This document shows positions 46,151 to 56,453 of a stretch of 64,000 bases of DNA, in pieces (the stretch's first letter is position 1; each line of letters starts with the position of its first letter). This stretch comes from Gilliamella mensalis (GTDB lineage Bacteria; Pseudomonadota; Gammaproteobacteria; Enterobacterales; Orbaceae): assembly GCF_900103085.1 (NCBI RefSeq), contig NZ_FMWR01000017.1, positions 24,040 through 88,039 of the forward strand. Reading direction: 5' to 3'. The translations under genes and the position numbers were made by a program. The notes below the pieces were generated by a model that made no database searches, was not told the DNA's origin, and saw only the letters and a list, made by a program, of their open reading frames with translations.

Positions 46151-47482
46151 ATGCCAAGTATGTCTTTTGAATTTACCACTGATGAGTTTAAACCATTAGC
46201 AGCGAAAATGCGTCCTCGAACCTTATCTGAATATATAGGGCAAGCCCACTTGCTAGGTAACAACAAGCCATTACCAAAAGCCATTGAAGCTGGTAATTTG
46301 CACTCAATGATTCTTTGGGGACCACCAGGCACCGGCAAAACAACATTAGCAGAAATTATTGCCCACCATGCCAATGCAAAAGTTGAACGAGTGTCTGCCG
46401 TTACATCTGGTATAAAAGACATTCGCGAAGCGATTGAACGCGCTAAAATTAATCAACAAGCTGGCATTCGCACTATTTTATTTGTTGACGAAGTTCATCG
46501 CTTTAACAAAAGTCAACAAGATGCCTTTTTACCCTATGTTGAAAACGGTACCATAACATTTATTGGCGCTACGACCGAAAACCCATCATTTGAACTCAAT
46601 TCCGCCTTACTATCGCGCGCACGAGTTTATCTGCTTAAATCATTAACCAACTACGACATTGAACAGATTTTACAACAGGCAATGGACGATCCCGACCGTG
46701 GTTACGGTAACCGAAATATTCTGCTGCCCGAAGAAACCAAAAAACAGATTGCTGAATTTGTAGGCGGGGATGCAAGGCGTGCGCTTAATACACTTGAGCT
46801 ATTGGTTGACATGTCCGATGGTCAAGATCTATCCCCTGAACTACTCAAGGAGGTAATGGGTGAACGCAGCGCTAGGTTTGATAACCAAGGTGACCGTTTT
46901 TATGATTTAATTTCAGCTGTCCACAAATCGATTCGAGGCTCAGCACCCGATGCTGCACTTTATTGGTATGCTAGGATTATCTCGGCCGGTGGCGATCCCC
47001 TTTATGTCGCTCGTCGGTTATTAGCTATCGCCTCAGAAGATGTCGGTAATGCCGATCCAAGAGCGATGCAAGTTGCACTAGCCGCATGGGACTGTTTTAC
47101 CCGAGTTGGTCCAGCTGAAGGAGAACGCGCAATTGCACAAGCTATTATCTACCTTGCTTGCGCCCCAAAAAGCAATGCGGTTTACCTTGCTTTTAAACAA
47201 GCAATGGCCGATGCACAATCTAAACCAGATTATGATGTTCCAGAACACTTACGTAACGCACCAACAAAATTAATGAAAAATTTAGGTTATGGTGCTCAAT
47301 ATCGTTACGCTCATGATGAACCTAATGCTTTCGCTGCAGGAGAAAATTACTTTCCACCAGAAATGGCTAATACAAAATATTACCGCCCAACAACACGAGG
47401 CGCAGAAAAAAATTATGCTGATAAATTAGCATGGATAGAAGAACAAAACCGCACCAGCGCCATCCAACGCTACAAATCTTAA
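46151..47482 (+). CDS. rarA: Replication-associated recombination protein A (AAA+ ATPase)
   Basis: RarA/MgsA family ATPase acting at stalled forks. It has 443 residues, co-linear with E. coli Rar[22 protein letters not shown], Walker [16 protein letters not shown], Walker [21 protein letters not shown], sensor [43 protein letters not shown] and [19 protein letters not shown]. The start is ATG 46151 or 46160. It diverges from lolA across 172 bases. Confidence 0.96.
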   Translation: MPSMSFEFTTDEFKPLAAKMRPRTLSEYIGQAHLLGNNKPLPKAIEAGNLHSMILWGPPGTGKTTLAEIIAHHANAKVERVSAVTSGIKDIREAIERAKINQQAGIRTILFVDEVHRFNKSQQDAFLPYVENGTITFIGATTENPSFELNSALLSRARVYLLKSLTNYDIEQILQQAMDDPDRGYGNRNILLPEETKKQIAEFVGGDARRALNTLELLVDMSDGQDLSPELLKEVMGERSARFDNQGDRFYDLISAVHKSIRGSAPDAALYWYARIISAGGDPLYVARRLLAIASEDVGNADPRAMQVALAAWDCFTRVGPAEGERAIAQAIIYLACAPKSNAVYLAFKQAMADAQSKPDYDVPEHLRNAPTKLMKNLGYGAQYRYAHDEPNAFAAGENYFPPEMANTKYYRPTTRGAEKNYADKLAWIEEQNRTSAIQRYKS

Positions 47483-47772
47483 AAAAGAGCTAGATTTATG
47501 ACATGTTTTTGTTTGTAATTTAATCAGAGATAATTTAGTTATTTTTTCCAAAATAACTAAATTGAATCAGAAACAAAAATCATTAAAATCCTAACTAAAT
47601 GATTAATAGTAAAACCCTATTGTACATATAACCATTAATTTGTTTATGCTATTATTTATATCAAATTATTCATTTCATAGAATCAGTACTTTAAATCAAA
47701 ATTTACGGTAAATGCGTAACAGATAGTTTTAAGTAAAATAGAAATAAGTAGTAGGTAGTAAAAAGAAGCAAT

Positions 47773-48565
47773 ATGAATAAAATCATAACCCCAAAAAACG
47801 TTAATAAAATGATATGTGCAGTCATTCCATTTCTTTTTTGCACTATAAGTCATGCATATCTAACAGTTCGAACCGCTAAAGAAATTCAAAGTAATCTTCC
47901 TTCGTTATCAACAGAAATCGAACAAAATATAGAATACTTCGAATTTTTTAGATTGACTATTGATGGTAAAAATTATTACGGCAATCAAGTAGCAAAAATG
48001 CCCCTATCATTTCCTTATCCATTTAAACATAAAATGACAATAACACCAAATTTAGAACAATATATCGATGGGGATGAATTAGGGTATCTTGCTATACAAT
48101 CTCCCGCTAAAATAACTTGGTATGATGCCAATTCCGGTACATTCTGTGCACTAGCAAAAGAAGGAAAGTACTATCCATATAACATAAAAATATCTGGTCA
48201 TTTAATTTTAGCTTTTAAATATGGAATTTTGTTTATTAATCACTACCTGAATAATAGTGTTATCAAACAACCATCGATAATGTATACAAATGAAGTAAGT
48301 CATGCGCCAATGGGTAAAAGATGAGGTAACATTCACCCAATAGATAAGTACATTATTAAGTCAATGGGGTAATTCTTCTCCAGAAGCTTACCCGAATTCT
48401 TAGGTAGCAAAACTTACTGGACAAAATAAACAAAATCATAGTTATCAACATATTTGGTTATATGATACTGTTGAACAAGAATTCTGTGACCCACACACTT
48501 ATCAAGTTAAATATCACTGCTAAGGTAAAAGTGAAGGCAAACATGCCTAATGCCTCACAATTAAA
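47773..48565 (+). pseudogene. Decayed copy of the secreted two-Cys/WGD protein family
   Basis: The first 183 codons still read as a protein with a signal peptide ending TISHA, then LTIDGKNYYGNQV and IDGDELGYLA, all matching the two intact paralogues at 49251 and 51081. At PSIMYTNEVSHAPMGKR the sequence jumps from the paralogues' PSKIYT directly to their ELSNAPFG. That is an internal deletion of roughly 180 codons. After a frameshift, homology continues through 48324-48565 (TLLSQWGNSSPEAYPNS, HIWLYDTVEQEFCDPH, VKYHC), interrupted by stops, one replacing the Trp of YPNSW. It can at most express a truncated N-terminal piece. Confidence 0.85.
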
Positions 48566-49250
48566 ATCATCTATCACATTAAAGATTCTAAATGCACTGC
48601 ATTTTCCACTGCTGTCACTCATAAAATTAATTGCCCTGCATTTTACCTTGTTGATTGAGTTCTAACAACGTATCTAGACTTCTCTATGGAATATATTTTT
48701 ATACTTTATTCTGACATTAAGCTGTAATTGACAATATACCCCAATACACACTTTCATAACGCCATTTATAGCTGAGCTTTTTGATACGATCAAAACATGT
48801 TAGTAAAACTCTTTCACTGGAATGTTGACTTGCGTATTTTTTAATAGTGATAAAATTTAATGCGAAACCATTTTGTTAGCGCTAAATACTCTTTTATTTA
48901 TTATCATAAATAATTCTCTACTTTTTGATGAACTATGTTAGGTGGCAGTTGCAATATCAATATAAAAGCACATTAACAAAAAATCAAAAAAAACCATTAG
49001 TTACTAAATATAATAAAACAAATTCTACATATTAGAATCCCTTTTGTAGTTCAATTAACCATTATCGATAGGTATTACAATATATTTTTATACAAATCTA
49101 TTGAATTAAACTATTTGTTTCTATCCCCAAAATTGCCTATTCTATTTAACGTTATATATATGTTTATATACAAATATAAAAAACTTTTTTGATTAAAGTC
49201 AATATAGTTAATTTTAAACGAAAATGATTAATATGGAAGATAAACAAACA
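48566..49250. other. Intergenic region upstream of the first intact paralogue
   Basis: About 685 bases. 48566-48656 continues an open but non-homologous tail of the pseudogene. 49101-49149 is an element conserved upstream of the next paralogue (ttgaattaaactatttgttt, then gcctattctatttaa), probably the promoter. I see nothing else between them. Confidence 0.5.
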
Positions 49251-50627
49251 ATGAATCTTAACAAAAACCCTATTAAAACAATTATATATGTTTTATGCTT
49301 ATTACAGTTCTCAACAATAAGCCATGCTGTTTTGTCTACAAAAAGTACCCTTACAATTGAGGGAAATAGACCAAAACTTTCCGATGCTATTGAAAACAGC
49401 ATTGAAGATTTTGAACTTTTTGGTTTAACTGTTGATGGTAAAAATTACTATGGCGACGAAGTAAATAAAATGCCAATTCCTGTTAGCTATCCATTTGCAA
49501 ACCGTATTCGCGTTGCACCATTAAAACAACCTGATGATAGTCAATTTTTAGATATTGATGGCGATGAATTAGACATCCTTAATACAAAAAAATCCCCTAA
49601 TATAACATGGTATTATACAAACTCATCAAATCAATTAGTTGAATTTACGCCTAACAAAAGTGATACTTTTTGTTCATTAGCAAAAACTGAAAAATATCCT
49701 CCTTACAAAGTAAAAATATCGGCTGATTTAATATTATCGTCAAAATATGGTATTCCCAATTCAAATGAATATCCAAATGAAAACATCATTCAACACCCAT
49801 CTAAAACTTATACAATAATTTCTGAGTCACCAATTTGTTACGCAAAACCAGAACTAACCCCGAAAGAGGCAACGGCAAGTAGCGCACAACAATGGGATTC
49901 AAATAATGGATTTTTAGTTCAATCTATTGTTGATCCAAGTAAAAACTTTCCAACGACCGCTTTTTATGGTGCTAAATTTGACCTTTTATTAGCCAAAAAA
50001 GGGATTGCTAACAATTACGATTGGACAATTGTGAAAGGAAGTGAACTTGTCACTATTTCTCACAATGAAAATTTTGTTACCGTCAAATTTAATACTTCCC
50101 AAGCATTGAAAAACGGAACCGCTTGGCAACATGTTATGAAATCGGGTGACGGATATACAGTTATCATTCAAGGGAGAAATAAAACCTCAGGCAATATTAT
50201 TCAATACCCATTTAAAATTACCAAATGGTTTACTGGCTGGGATATACAAACTCATGGCACAGATATGGCTAGTAAGGGCGATGTAAAAGAGGTAGTTGCT
50301 GGATGCCAATCATTATCGGGTCGTTATCGAATTAGTTACGCAAATGAATTAAGTAATGCACAGCTTGGTAAAAAAGGCCATGCCGTATACACTCGAGAGA
50401 TTGGCAAATTATTAGGTGAATGGGGAGATCCTTCTCAAGATGCTTATCCTAATTCTTGGGCAGCAAAAACTTCTGGTAAAAAACATCAAAGCGACTCTTT
50501 TCAACGTATTTGGGTCTGGGATACCAATGAGCAAGACTATTGCGACTATCACCCTTACAATGCAAAATATCACTGTCGTGATAAAGAAAAAGAGCATAAA
50601 AATGCGGTCTGTGTTGCCATAAAATAA
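49251..50627 (+). CDS. Secreted family protein A (possible adhesion-domain protein)
   Basis: A 458-residue exported protein. The signal peptide ends about residue 24 (LLQFSTISHA). I start at the ATG of MNLNKNPIK because the paralogue has a stop codon in the equivalent upstream frame. Landmarks are LTVDGKNYYGDEV, a DIDGDELD acidic loop, FPTTAFYGAKFDLLLAKKG, YPFKITKWFTGW, and a C-terminal module with Cys residues, YRISYANELSNA, REIGKLLGEWGDPSQDAYPNSW and CDYHPYNAKYHC. The general layout recalls adhesion-domain (DUF823-like) modules of enterobacterial invasin-type proteins, but I cannot confirm it. There is no beta-barrel or membrane anchor. Confidence 0.65.
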   Translation: MNLNKNPIKTIIYVLCLLQFSTISHAVLSTKSTLTIEGNRPKLSDAIENSIEDFELFGLTVDGKNYYGDEVNKMPIPVSYPFANRIRVAPLKQPDDSQFLDIDGDELDILNTKKSPNITWYYTNSSNQLVEFTPNKSDTFCSLAKTEKYPPYKVKISADLILSSKYGIPNSNEYPNENIIQHPSKTYTIISESPICYAKPELTPKEATASSAQQWDSNNGFLVQSIVDPSKNFPTTAFYGAKFDLLLAKKGIANNYDWTIVKGSELVTISHNENFVTVKFNTSQALKNGTAWQHVMKSGDGYTVIIQGRNKTSGNIIQYPFKITKWFTGWDIQTHGTDMASKGDVKEVVAGCQSLSGRYRISYANELSNAQLGKKGHAVYTREIGKLLGEWGDPSQDAYPNSWAAKTSGKKHQSDSFQRIWVWDTNEQDYCDYHPYNAKYHCRDKEKEHKNAVCVAIK

Positions 50628-50648
50628 GTAATTTCAATTAAACTTTCT

Positions 50649-50685
50649 AAAAGATCTGCTTAAAATAATAGGTAGATCTTTTTAT
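50649..50685 (+). terminator. Terminator after secreted family protein A
   Basis: AAAAGATCT (50649-50657) pairs with AGATCTTTT (50674-50682), with part of the loop also able to pair, followed by a T-run. It is homologous to the terminator after the next paralogue. Confidence 0.75.
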
Positions 50686-51080
50686 TCATGATTTCATTAA
50701 TATATTATTTTCTATATTATTACTTAAAAACCGGCCAATATTTAAATCAAAAGAAATATTGGCATCAAATTGGGTTATAATCATTTAGCGAAAAACATAA
50801 TCATAAACGTCTAGAAAAACTTCAGCTATATTCTAATTCTAACTGATAATATTTTATGTTAATCATTAACCAATACAAGTTTTTATCCATTAATAAAACA
50901 TCTATTTATTGATATTAACTATTATTCCCCCCCGCATTGAACGAATTAAACGATTTGTTTATATCCAATAAAGCGCCTACCCTAAACAAGATTTAATATA
51001 AACTTTAAACTAAGAACCTTGATTGTCATCACGATGATTGTTTTTAAATAAAGATAATTAATAATGGAAATAAAATAACA
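50686..51080. other. Intergenic region between the two intact paralogues
   Basis: About 395 A+T-rich bases. A C7 tract lies at 50927-50933. Just after it, 50941-50987 (acgaattaaacgatttgttt, then gcctaccctaaac) is the counterpart of 49101-49149, about 140 bases before the start and probably the promoter. Confidence 0.5.
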
Positions 51081-52445
51081 ATGAATATAACTAGAAAACA
51101 TTTAAAAACAATTACATATTTAATAGGACTACTACAGATCACAACCACAAGCTATGCGGTTTTATCGACCAATACAATACAGATAATTCAAGGAACTAAA
51201 CCAAAATTTTCATCTACCATCGAAGCAAGTATTGATGACTTTGATCTTTTCGGCTTAACCGTTGATGATAAGAATTACTATGGCAATGAAATAAGTAATA
51301 TGTCAGTACCCATTAGCAACTCATTTAAAAATAGAATCAAAGTAGCACCATTAAAACAACCCAGTAGCACCCAATATTTAGATACTGATGGCGATGAGCT
51401 AGATACACTTGATACAAAAGAAAATCTAAAAATGATTTGGTATTATACAAATGGTTCTAATCAATTAGTTGAATTTATACCCTCAGATAGCGATACCTTC
51501 TGCTCATTGGCAACAAAAGGACAAGTAGGTCCATATAAAGTAAAAATATCGGCTGATTTAACACTATTTTCAAAGTATGGTATTCCCAATGCTAATGAAT
51601 ATCCAAATGAAGATATTATCACGCACCCATCTAAAATTTATACTGTATTACAAGACTCAGGCATTTGTTATGCAAAACCTGAGCTCGCACCTTCACAAGC
51701 AGAAACAAGTACAAAATATCAATGGAACAAAAACTATGGATTCTTAACTCAATCTAATGTTAACGCCAATGAAAACTTCCCTACAACCGCTTTTTATGGT
51801 GCTAAATTTGACCTTTTATTAGCCAAAAATGGGCTTGCTAAAAATTATGATTGGCAGATCGTTAAAGGAAATGAACTTGTCACTATTTCTAGCAATGCCA
51901 ATATAGTCACCGTCATGTTTAATACAGCTGAAGCAATGGATACTGAAAGAGCTTGGCAGCATGTTATGCAATCTGATAACGGATATACCATTATTATTCA
52001 AGGAAAAAATAAAGTTACAGGCAATATTATTCAATATCCATTTACCATTACCAAATGGTTTGCTGACTGGGATAAAAATTTTATTGGTAAACCAAAAGCC
52101 AATAGAGGTAAAGCAGAAGAAATTGTTTTAGGATGCAAAACACTAAATGGTAATTATCGTATAAGTAAAGCAGATGAATTAAGTAATGCTCCATTTGGAA
52201 ATAACGCCGGTTCAGCCAAATTTACTCGAGAGATAGGATCGTTATTAGGTGAATGGGGAGATCCAAATCAAAAAGCCTACCCTAATTCTTGGGCGGCCGC
52301 TTCTAGCCAACTTTCGTCATTTAAACGTATCTGGGTGTATGATCCCGATAAAAAAGAGTACTGTGATTTACATCCTTACAACGCTAAATACCACTGCCGC
52401 CCAGAAAAGGAACACAAAAATGGAGTATGTATTGCAATAAAATAG
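51081..52445 (+). CDS. Secreted family protein B (possible adhesion-domain protein)
   Basis: A 454-residue paralogue of 49251-50627, similar over the whole length. The signal peptide is MNITRKHLKTITYLIGLLQITTTSYA in two parts around residue 20. LTVDDKNYYGNEI, TDGDELDTLDT, NFPTTAFYGAKFDLLLAKNG, YPFTITKWFADW and the C-terminal module with YRISKADELSNAPFG, REIGSLLGEWGDPNQKAYPNSW and CDLHPYNAKYHC correspond. The four to six conserved Cys suggest disulfides in the exported protein. Differences are spread along the gene, so the duplication is not recent. It has its own promoter-like element and terminator, both matching those of copy A. Confidence 0.65.
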   Translation: MNITRKHLKTITYLIGLLQITTTSYAVLSTNTIQIIQGTKPKFSSTIEASIDDFDLFGLTVDDKNYYGNEISNMSVPISNSFKNRIKVAPLKQPSSTQYLDTDGDELDTLDTKENLKMIWYYTNGSNQLVEFIPSDSDTFCSLATKGQVGPYKVKISADLTLFSKYGIPNANEYPNEDIITHPSKIYTVLQDSGICYAKPELAPSQAETSTKYQWNKNYGFLTQSNVNANENFPTTAFYGAKFDLLLAKNGLAKNYDWQIVKGNELVTISSNANIVTVMFNTAEAMDTERAWQHVMQSDNGYTIIIQGKNKVTGNIIQYPFTITKWFADWDKNFIGKPKANRGKAEEIVLGCKTLNGNYRISKADELSNAPFGNNAGSAKFTREIGSLLGEWGDPNQKAYPNSWAAASSQLSSFKRIWVYDPDKKEYCDLHPYNAKYHCRPEKEHKNGVCIAIK

Positions 52446-52470
52446 ACACTTTCAAGTAAACTATCCAAAA

Positions 52471-52497
52471 TATCTACCTATAATAGGTAGATTTTCT
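52471..52497 (+). terminator. Terminator after secreted family protein B
   Basis: ATCTACCTA (52472-52480) pairs perfectly with TAGGTAGAT (52484-52492), followed by tttct. Confidence 0.8.
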
Positions 52498-52609
52498 ATT
52501 TCATAATTTTATTTCCCTACGTTAATCAATTTTGATGATAAAAATATACTTTTTTATATAAATAAAAGTAAATTTGTTTTATTTCTTTTCAGAATATGAT
52601 TAATAAATA

Positions 52610-52656
52610 ATACTACATCTAGTAGTTAATAAATTAATAGGTACCATATATTGTAT
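52610..52656. promoter_or_regulatory. Tandem NrdR boxes upstream of nrdA
   Basis: Two sequences resembling the NrdR box (core CwATATATwG): CTACATCTAG at 52613-52622 with two mismatches and CCATATATTG at 52644-52653 with one. They are 31 bases apart, the three-helical-turn spacing usual for paired NrdR boxes, and lie 60-105 bases before the nrdA start. Confidence 0.65.
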
Positions 52657-52715
52657 ATTTTGATAAATATCAATTATTATAAATGAAAATATACTTTAAG
52701 ATTAGGCTTAAAAGA

Positions 52716-55001
52716 ATGAATAAATCTATACTAGTTACAAAACGTGATGGCAATAAAGAACCAATTAACCTTGATAAAATTCACCGTGTTATTACGTGGG
52801 CAGCTGAAGGTTTGGAAAATGTTTCGGTTTCTCAAGTTGAATTACGTTCACATATTCAATTTTATGACGGAATTCGAACATCGGATATTCATGAGACAAT
52901 CATCCGTGCAGCTGCCGATCTTATCTCGCAAGATGCTCCAGATTATCAATATTTAGCAGCGCGTTTGGCCATTTTTCATTTACGTAAAAAAGCCTATAAC
53001 CAATTTACGCCTCCATCACTATACGAACATGTTAAAAAATTGGTCGACAGTGAACGTTACGATAAACATCTACTTGAAGATTATACCCAAGAAGAATTTG
53101 AACAAATGGATAAAATTATCGATCACTGGCGAGACATGTCGTTTTCCTATGCTGCGGTCAAACAGCTTGAAGGAAAGTATTTAGTACAAAATCGTGTTAC
53201 TGGCGAAATTTATGAAAGTGCACAATTTTTATATGTTCTAGTCGCAGCCTGTTTATTTGCCAACTACCCAAAAGAAACACGCCTTAGCTATATAAAACGC
53301 TTTTATGATGCAGTATCTACCTTTAAGATTTCACTGCCCACCCCTATTATGGCAGGTGTGCGCACCCCTACTCGTCAATTTAGTTCCTGTGTATTAATTG
53401 AGTGTGATGATAGCTTAGATTCAATCAACGCAACTGCAAGCGCTATTGTAAAATATGTATCACAACGGGCAGGCATTGGAATAAATGCAGGGCGAATTCG
53501 TGCTTTAGGTAGTTCAATTCGCGATGGAGAGGCCTTTCATACTGGTTGTATTCCATTTTATAAATACTTTCAAACTGCCGTTAAATCTTGTTCGCAAGGT
53601 GGTGTACGTGGTGGGGCTGCAACCGTCTTCTATCCTCTTTGGCATTTAGAAGTCGAAAGCTTATTAGTTTTACGTAATAACCGTGGAGTCGAAGAAAATC
53701 GTGTTCGCCATTTAGATTATGGGGTGCAAATTAATAAATTAATGTATCAACGGTTAATCAAAAACGAAAATATTACTTTATTTAGCCCATCAGATGTGCC
53801 AGGACTTTATGATGCTTTCTTTGCCGATCAAGATAAATTTGAAACGCTTTATCACCAATATGAACAAGATATAAATATTCGCAAACGAGTTGTGAAAGCG
53901 GTTGAACTCTTTGCACTATTAATGCAAGAACGCGCATCAACTGGGCGTATTTATATCCAAAATGTTGATCACTGTAATACCCACAGCCCATTTAATGCTC
54001 AATTAGCGCCAGTTCATCAATCTAATTTATGTATGGAAATTGCGCTACCAACAAAGCCACTTAATAATGTCAATGATGAAAAAGGTGAAATTGCACTTTG
54101 TACGTTGTCAGCCTTTAACCTTGGTCAAATCGAATCATTAGATGACTTTGAAGAACTTGCTGACTTAACGGTACGTGCGCTTGATTCGCTACTGGATTAC
54201 CAAAATTACCCTGTTCCTGCTGCTCGAAACTCTTCAATCAATCGTCGCACATTAGGCGTTGGCGTTATTAACTATGCTTATTATTTAGCCAAAAATGGCG
54301 TTAAATATTCTGATGGTAGCGCTAATAATTTAACGCATCGTACTTTTGAAGCCATGCAATATTACTTGTTAAAAGCCTCTAATAATCTTGCTAAAGAAAA
54401 GGGTGCATGCCCACTATTTAACGAAACAACTTATGCTCAGGGCATTTTACCAATCGATACTTACAAAAAAGATTTAGATACTATTACAAAAGAACCTTTA
54501 CATTATGATTGGGAATCATTACGAGAATCTATCAAAGCCCATGGGCTACGTAATTCAACTTTATCGGCATTAATGCCATCAGAAACTTCTTCACAAATAT
54601 CCAATGCAACAAATGGCATTGAACCACCTCGAGGCTTTATTAGTGTTAAAGCTTCAAAAGATGGTATCTTAAAACAAGTTGTTCCAGATTATAATAATCT
54701 GAAAAACTTCTACGAATTACTCTGGCAAATCCCTAATAATACAGGTTATTTACAATTAGTAGGTATCATGCAGAAATTTATCGATCAATCAATTTCAGCA
54801 AATACTAATTATGATCCGACTAAATTCCCAAATGACAAAGTCCCAATGAAGCAGTTATTGGCTGATTTATTAAATGCTTATAAATTTGGTGTAAAAACAC
54901 TTTATTATCACAATACACGCGATGGTGCTGAAGATATTCAAGGCGATATAGCACTGACGAAAAACGATGATGGTTGTGAAGGTGGCGCTTGTAAGATTTA
55001 G
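52716..55001 (+). CDS. nrdA: Class Ia ribonucleoside-diphosphate reductase, alpha subunit
   Basis: Large catalytic subunit that reduces NDPs to dNDPs. I start at the ATG at 52716, which gives 761 residues, the same as E. coli NrdA, and the family N-terminus NKSILVTKRDGNKEPINLDKI. An ATP-cone domain occupies about 5-95. Landmarks include RTPTRQFSSCVLIECDDSLDSI (active-site Cys), QRAGIGINAGRIRALGS, NLCMEIALPTKPL (N, C, E of the thiyl site), SALMPSETSSQISNATNG and the C-terminal redox pair CEGGACKI. nrdB follows 143 bases later. Confidence 0.97.
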   Translation: MNKSILVTKRDGNKEPINLDKIHRVITWAAEGLENVSVSQVELRSHIQFYDGIRTSDIHETIIRAAADLISQDAPDYQYLAARLAIFHLRKKAYNQFTPPSLYEHVKKLVDSERYDKHLLEDYTQEEFEQMDKIIDHWRDMSFSYAAVKQLEGKYLVQNRVTGEIYESAQFLYVLVAACLFANYPKETRLSYIKRFYDAVSTFKISLPTPIMAGVRTPTRQFSSCVLIECDDSLDSINATASAIVKYVSQRAGIGINAGRIRALGSSIRDGEAFHTGCIPFYKYFQTAVKSCSQGGVRGGAATVFYPLWHLEVESLLVLRNNRGVEENRVRHLDYGVQINKLMYQRLIKNENITLFSPSDVPGLYDAFFADQDKFETLYHQYEQDINIRKRVVKAVELFALLMQERASTGRIYIQNVDHCNTHSPFNAQLAPVHQSNLCMEIALPTKPLNNVNDEKGEIALCTLSAFNLGQIESLDDFEELADLTVRALDSLLDYQNYPVPAARNSSINRRTLGVGVINYAYYLAKNGVKYSDGSANNLTHRTFEAMQYYLLKASNNLAKEKGACPLFNETTYAQGILPIDTYKKDLDTITKEPLHYDWESLRESIKAHGLRNSTLSALMPSETSSQISNATNGIEPPRGFISVKASKDGILKQVVPDYNNLKNFYELLWQIPNNTGYLQLVGIMQKFIDQSISANTNYDPTKFPNDKVPMKQLLADLLNAYKFGVKTLYYHNTRDGAEDIQGDIALTKNDDGCEGGACKI

Positions 55002-55144
55002 TTGCCATTGTTAAAACAAAATAATAGCTACACGCTAAAACTCAGTTTGTATGGGGGCAACAAACCACTTCCCCCATTTAATTTAACTTTTACACTGTCG
55101 GAAGGTAGCGGTAAAAACAACGATAAATTAGTAGGAGTTCTTTT

Positions 55145-56281
55145 ATGAGTATGAATTACAGTACTTTCTCGCATGTGCATAATGATCAACTCAAAGAGCC
55201 GATGTTTCTTGGACAATCGGTAAATGTTGCTCGTTATGATCAGCAAAAATATGAGATGTTTGAAAAATTAATTGAAAAACAGCTGTCCTTTTTCTGGCGC
55301 CCAGAAGAAGTAGACATATCACAAGATCGTATTGATTACTCACACCTTCCTGAACATGAAAAACATATTTTTATTAGTAATTTAAAATATCAAACATTAC
55401 TCGATTCAATTCAAGGACGTAGTCCCAATGTTGCATTGCTACCCTTGATATCAATACCGGAACTCGAAACCTGGGTAGAAACTTGGTCGTTTTCCGAAAC
55501 CATTCACTCACGTTCTTATACTCATATTATTCGTAATATTGTTAATGACCCATCAGTCGTTTTTGATGATATTGTCACCAATAAAGAAATTCAAAAACGT
55601 GCTGGCGACATTGCAGGTTACTACGATGACCTTATTAGCTATGCAAGTTACTATAATTTATTTGGCGAAGGTAAGCACGACATCAATAATCGCACTGTTT
55701 CCATTAATTTACGTGAACTCAAAAAGAAACTTTATCTATGCTTAATGAGTGTCAATGCGCTTGAGGCCATTCGCTTTTATGTCAGTTTTGCCTGCTCATT
55801 TGCCTTTGCTGAACGAGAACTAATGGAAGGTAACGCAAAAATTATTAAACTAATTGCGCGCGATGAAGCACTACATTTAACCGGTACACAGTTTATGATA
55901 AACACACTTCGTAGTGGTGAAGACGATCCTGAAATGGCCGATATTGCCAAAGAGTGCGAACAAGATTGTTATGATCTATTTTTACAAGCCGCCAATCAAG
56001 AAAAAGAGTGGGCCGAATATCTGTTTGAAGGCGGTTCAATGATTGGTTTAAATAAAGATATATTATGCCAATATGTCGAGTATATTACTAATATTCGTAT
56101 GCAAGCAGTCGGGCTAAAATTACCCTTTGAAGTCAAGTCCAACCCAATTCCTTGGATCAATAACTGGTTAGTGTCAGATAATGTTCAAGTTGCCCCGCAA
56201 GAAGCCGAAATGAGCTCGTATTTAGTTGGGCAAATTGATTCTGAAATAAATGAAAATGATTTAAGTGATTTTACATTATAA
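55145..56281 (+). CDS. nrdB: Class Ia ribonucleoside-diphosphate reductase, beta subunit
   Basis: Diiron-tyrosyl-radical subunit, 378 residues (E. coli 376). [17 protein letters not shown], the iron ligands in [15 protein letters not shown], the radical Tyr region, [35 protein letters not shown] and the C-terminal subunit-binding tail ending DLSDFTL are all present. TAGGAG lies upstream of the ATG. The yfaE-type ferredoxin that follows nrdB in E. coli is absent; a terminator follows instead. Confidence 0.97.
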   Translation: MSMNYSTFSHVHNDQLKEPMFLGQSVNVARYDQQKYEMFEKLIEKQLSFFWRPEEVDISQDRIDYSHLPEHEKHIFISNLKYQTLLDSIQGRSPNVALLPLISIPELETWVETWSFSETIHSRSYTHIIRNIVNDPSVVFDDIVTNKEIQKRAGDIAGYYDDLISYASYYNLFGEGKHDINNRTVSINLRELKKKLYLCLMSVNALEAIRFYVSFACSFAFAERELMEGNAKIIKLIARDEALHLTGTQFMINTLRSGEDDPEMADIAKECEQDCYDLFLQAANQEKEWAEYLFEGGSMIGLNKDILCQYVEYITNIRMQAVGLKLPFEVKSNPIPWINNWLVSDNVQVAPQEAEMSSYLVGQIDSEINENDLSDFTL

Positions 56282-56320
56282 TTTTATACTCAAACGCATA
56301 CTTTCCTGAAACTTTTTAAC

Positions 56321-56350
56321 AAAAGGAACAAATCATTGTTCCTTTTTTAG
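56321..56350 (+). terminator. Strong terminator after nrdB
   Basis: AAAAGGAACAA (56321-56331) pairs perfectly with TTGTTCCTTTT (56336-56346), loop ATCA, followed by further T. Confidence 0.88.
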
Positions 56351-56453
56351 GATTAATATCATTATCTAATACTTTGCTTTCTGCCAACTGTAGCTTGACA
56401 GTCATTTAAAATCGAGTAACGATATGGCTATTGAATTGTCTTGACTTAATAAT

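Noticed and set aside
48462..48665. Plus-strand frame of 67 codons
   Set aside because: It covers the tail of the decayed secreted-protein gene in a different frame from the homologous sequence.
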